Below are positions 62,086 through 64,000 of a DNA stretch of 64,000 nt, piece by piece. The notes beneath the pieces were generated by a model. That model was not told the DNA's origin. It ran no database searches and saw only the letters and a list, made by a program, of their open reading frames with translations. Numbering within the stretch: the first letter of the stretch is position 1; each line of letters starts with the position of its first letter. Source of the DNA: Novipirellula herctigrandis (GTDB lineage: Bacteria > Planctomycetota > Planctomycetia > Pirellulales > Pirellulaceae); contig SJPJ01000001.1 of the NCBI GenBank assembly GCA_007859835.1, positions 3,157,922 to 3,221,921 of the forward strand. The letters run 5' to 3'. Position numbers and translations under genes: made by a program.

Positions 62086-62686
62086 ACGAAACTCCTTAGA
62101 ATTCTTAGAGGCGAATTTTCATGAGCGATAGCCATTCCAATACCGATACGTCCTGAGCAAAGCACATAACACTACGGCGTAAAAGAACACAAACGACGCC
62201 TTTTCGCCATTGAATCGGAGTGTTGTTGGATCGGTTTCTGGCTGGTTTGAACTGTACAACGAAATAGCACACCACTGAGCCTAGCAAAGATCCCCAGCGC
62301 CACAATTGTTTTCTTGACCAAGGGCAATGTTCGGATTTTGGATCATCAGGGTGAAAGCATTGACTTCCTTCGAGGAGAATTCCAAGAAACCCAATCAAAT
62401 AGCATTGAACAAAGCAGAATCAGCGTGCAACACGACCTTGTTGAACTGAAGAGTGACCAAGAGCGGTGATATACCGGGGGAATGGATCCGGAAAAGATGG
62501 GCGACCTCAAATCCGCTTGTCGCATTCAGCATCATCCCCATAATACATTCGGCAACCGTGCATTGGCGCACTTGCGTCCCCTACTGTTCCTGCTTTCGGG
62601 GCAGTAAGCGACCAATTGCGACGGACTTCTTTTCACCAATCTTTTCAACTCATCCAAACATCTCTTGCTGAAGGGCAAATGCTCCA
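62086..62686. other. Divergent intergenic region
   Basis: About 600 bp between the amidotransferase gene (minus) and the surface-protein gene (plus), so it holds both promoters. Short frames inside it (for example 62105-62398, minus) have no domain or signal support. A ribosome binding site AAGGG at 62671-62675 precedes the plus-strand gene. Confidence 0.4.
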
Positions 62687-64000
62687 ATGGTTCGACCAAA
62701 CGTCTCCCCCCCGCACACACATCACCGTAAAATCCAAAGACGAATGCTTCGGGTAGAAACACTCGAAGGGCGCCGTTTGTTGAGCGCTGACTTGATGCAA
62801 CACCATGCCGTTCAGGTTACCGAGTCCCAGATTATTACACATCACGACACGATCCCTCGTTTCGGTGCGAACCCCACTAACATCGCAGTCGCGAATGGGC
62901 TATGGTCCAACTCCACGACTTGGAGCGAAAATCGAGTTCCGCATGCCGATGAAATCACCAGTATCCCGCATGGCGTAGAGGTCATCTACAACATTGACAG
63001 CAATGTCCGCCTGGACGTAATTGAAGTCAGCGGCCAGCTGGAGTTTGACCAAAGTGTCGACACATCGTTGTGGCTAAACGAATTGATCGTGATGCCATCT
63101 GGCACACTTACCATTGGGACCGCCGAGTCCCCCATCGCTGGCAGCGTCACGGCCGAGATCGTATTCACCGACACGCCAGGTTCAGAGGGCCACCATTTTA
63201 AAACAGGATCCATCACAGCACCTGGGATCGATCCATCGCAATACGGAAACGGGTTGATCGTCCTAGGTACACTAAACGTCGTTGGCAGTGACAAGACGGA
63301 CTTTGTACGGGCTGTGGGAGACATCAGGGGGGGGGGCGTAATAGTCAATCTTGATGGAACACCAGTGGGCTGGCTGGCTGAAGACTTGATTGTGGTGCCG
63401 GAAACATCACAAACAGTTATTCGAAAGACGCCTGTAATTTTGAATGAAACTGAAACCTCTCGGATTGTGAATGTTTCAGGCAGTGAACTCACTTTGTCGA
63501 CGCCACTCAAGCACAACCACTTTGGCATCACCGAAAATTCCTTTGGCATTGAGCGATCAGCTCACGTTGCCAATCTAACACGCAACGTTGTGTTGAGGAG
63601 CGAGAATCCGGACGGCGTCCGGGGGCATGTCCAAGCGACCGGCAATGCCACTTTCAACATCGCCAACGCCGAATTTCGTTCGCTTGGTCGCACGAGCGCC
63701 GATAGTCAAGTTGCTGATACCCTCTTCGAAACTGACGGTTCTGTATTCGTGATTGGCGAGAACCAAGTGGGGCGTTATCCAATCCATTTGCATCATCTTT
63801 CTAACCCGTTTTTGATTGAAGGGGTAGTCATCAACGACGGACTGAAATGGGGGATCGCGATTCACGATACCAACAATGGCCTGCTACAAAATAGCATCGT
63901 CTATGACGTCGACGGAGCAGGGGTCGTTACCGAGAATGGGAATGAAGTCGACAATCGATTCATCAACAATCTCGTGATGAAAGTTGACGGGGGTCATCAA
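62687..64000 (+). CDS. G8-domain surface protein, beginning only (continues past the window)
   Basis: An open frame with no stop to the end of the window: at least 438 residues. The N-terminus MVRPNVSPPHTHHRKIQRR followed by VETLEGRRLLSAD is the basic/hydrophobic leader of planctomycete giant surface proteins. Residues ~65-170 resemble a G8 domain (WSNSTTWSENRVPHADEITS; VEVIYNIDSNVRLDVIEVSG; LIVMPSGTLTIGTAESPIAG). After it, repeated beta strands (VFVIGENQVGRYPIHLHHLS; IAIHDTNNGLLQNSIVYDV) suggest a right-handed beta helix, as in CEMIP-type proteins. ATG at 62687 with AAGGG 11 bases upstream; a later ATG at 62744 is in frame. A run of ten G at 63327-63336 is in frame. Confidence 0.8.
   Translation, partial: MVRPNVSPPHTHHRKIQRRMLRVETLEGRRLLSADLMQHHAVQVTESQIITHHDTIPRFGANPTNIAVANGLWSNSTTWSENRVPHADEITSIPHGVEVIYNIDSNVRLDVIEVSGQLEFDQSVDTSLWLNELIVMPSGTLTIGTAESPIAGSVTAEIVFTDTPGSEGHHFKTGSITAPGIDPSQYGNGLIVLGTLNVVGSDKTDFVRAVGDIRGGGVIVNLDGTPVGWLAEDLIVVPETSQTVIRKTPVILNETETSRIVNVSGSELTLSTPLKHNHFGITENSFGIERSAHVANLTRNVVLRSENPDGVRGHVQATGNATFNIANAEFRSLGRTSADSQVADTLFETDGSVFVIGENQVGRYPIHLHHLSNPFLIEGVVINDGLKWGIAIHDTNNGLLQNSIVYDVDGAGVVTENGNEVDNRFINNLVMKVDGGHQ
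63327..63336 (+). repeat. In-frame poly-G tract (G10)
   Basis: Ten consecutive G inside the surface-protein gene, encoding the end of one Arg codon and three Gly (R-G-G-G). The frame is open on both sides for hundreds of bases, so the length shown is the in-frame length. Homopolymers of this length are prone to slipped-strand mutation. Confidence 0.85.

Noticed and set aside
62986-63549. 187-residue minus-strand frame inside the surface-protein region
   Set aside because: Opposite the open surface-protein frame, which has a leader motif, a G8-like domain and a ribosome binding site.

Overview
The window comes from a planctomycete, most likely a Rhodopirellula-like member of the Pirellulaceae. 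The clues are an adjacent DUF1501 / PSD1-type cytochrome pair, PEP-CTERM export genes, a giant-surface-protein N-terminus carrying an 'LEGRRLLSAD' motif, a DUF1549/1553 protein with a CxxCH site, frequent TTG/GTG starts with weak Shine-Dalgarno sites, and loosely packed genes with many short operons. Every functional call is made by reading the sequence; no database search was run.

Region by region. 1-455: the 5' part of an ISKra4-like transposase split over two frames, running off the left edge. 574-12348: ordinary metabolism (EamA transporter, two universal-stress genes, BirA, a zinc-ribbon membrane protein, a uronate pair of SDR dehydrogenase and KDG kinase, a SNF2 helicase with a small upstream partner, enoyl-CoA hydratase, CysC, cupin, rhomboid protease). 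12682-15659: rpsO-pnp with a clear terminator. 15667-28024: VWA protein with a 15-bp minisatellite, Tat-exported TIM-barrel protein, MscS, CoA-disulfide-reductase/rhodanese fusion behind tandem palindromes, and a metG-hydrolase-GNAT operon. 28212-36717: NtrC-type regulator, exported haem protein, then a compact trio (Asn-synthase-like ATPase, RaSEA/Elp3-like radical SAM enzyme, halogenase-like flavoprotein) convergent with a DinB plus queuosine-tRNA-mannosyltransferase-like pair. 36911-43731: DUF1501/DUF1553 pair, a PheT lacking its usual N-terminal tRNA-binding domain, and tRNA-Pro(GGG). 43732-45149: a gene-poor stretch with two short tandem arrays.

45150-64000 is a cell-surface region. It holds a DevBCA-type ABC exporter with a DUF218 protein, a FemAB-like protein of the PEP-CTERM type, two tandem FeeM-like N-acyltransferases followed by a 4-cresol-dehydrogenase-type flavoenzyme, a PEP-CTERM protein, and a small secreted protein. 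These are followed by wecB and wecC separated by a RAYT transposase inside a symmetrical set of REP-like hairpins, then an N-acetyl sugar amidotransferase. At the right edge is an open, unfinished gene for a G8-domain surface protein with an in-frame run of ten G.

The most interesting leads are: (1) the acyltransferase pair plus para-alkylphenol oxidase, which could make a modified N-acyl aromatic amino acid; (2) the radical SAM / Asn-synthase / flavoprotein trio facing a Q-tRNA-glycosyltransferase homologue; (3) the RAYT/REP cassette sitting in a polysaccharide operon; (4) the poly-G tract in a surface protein gene.
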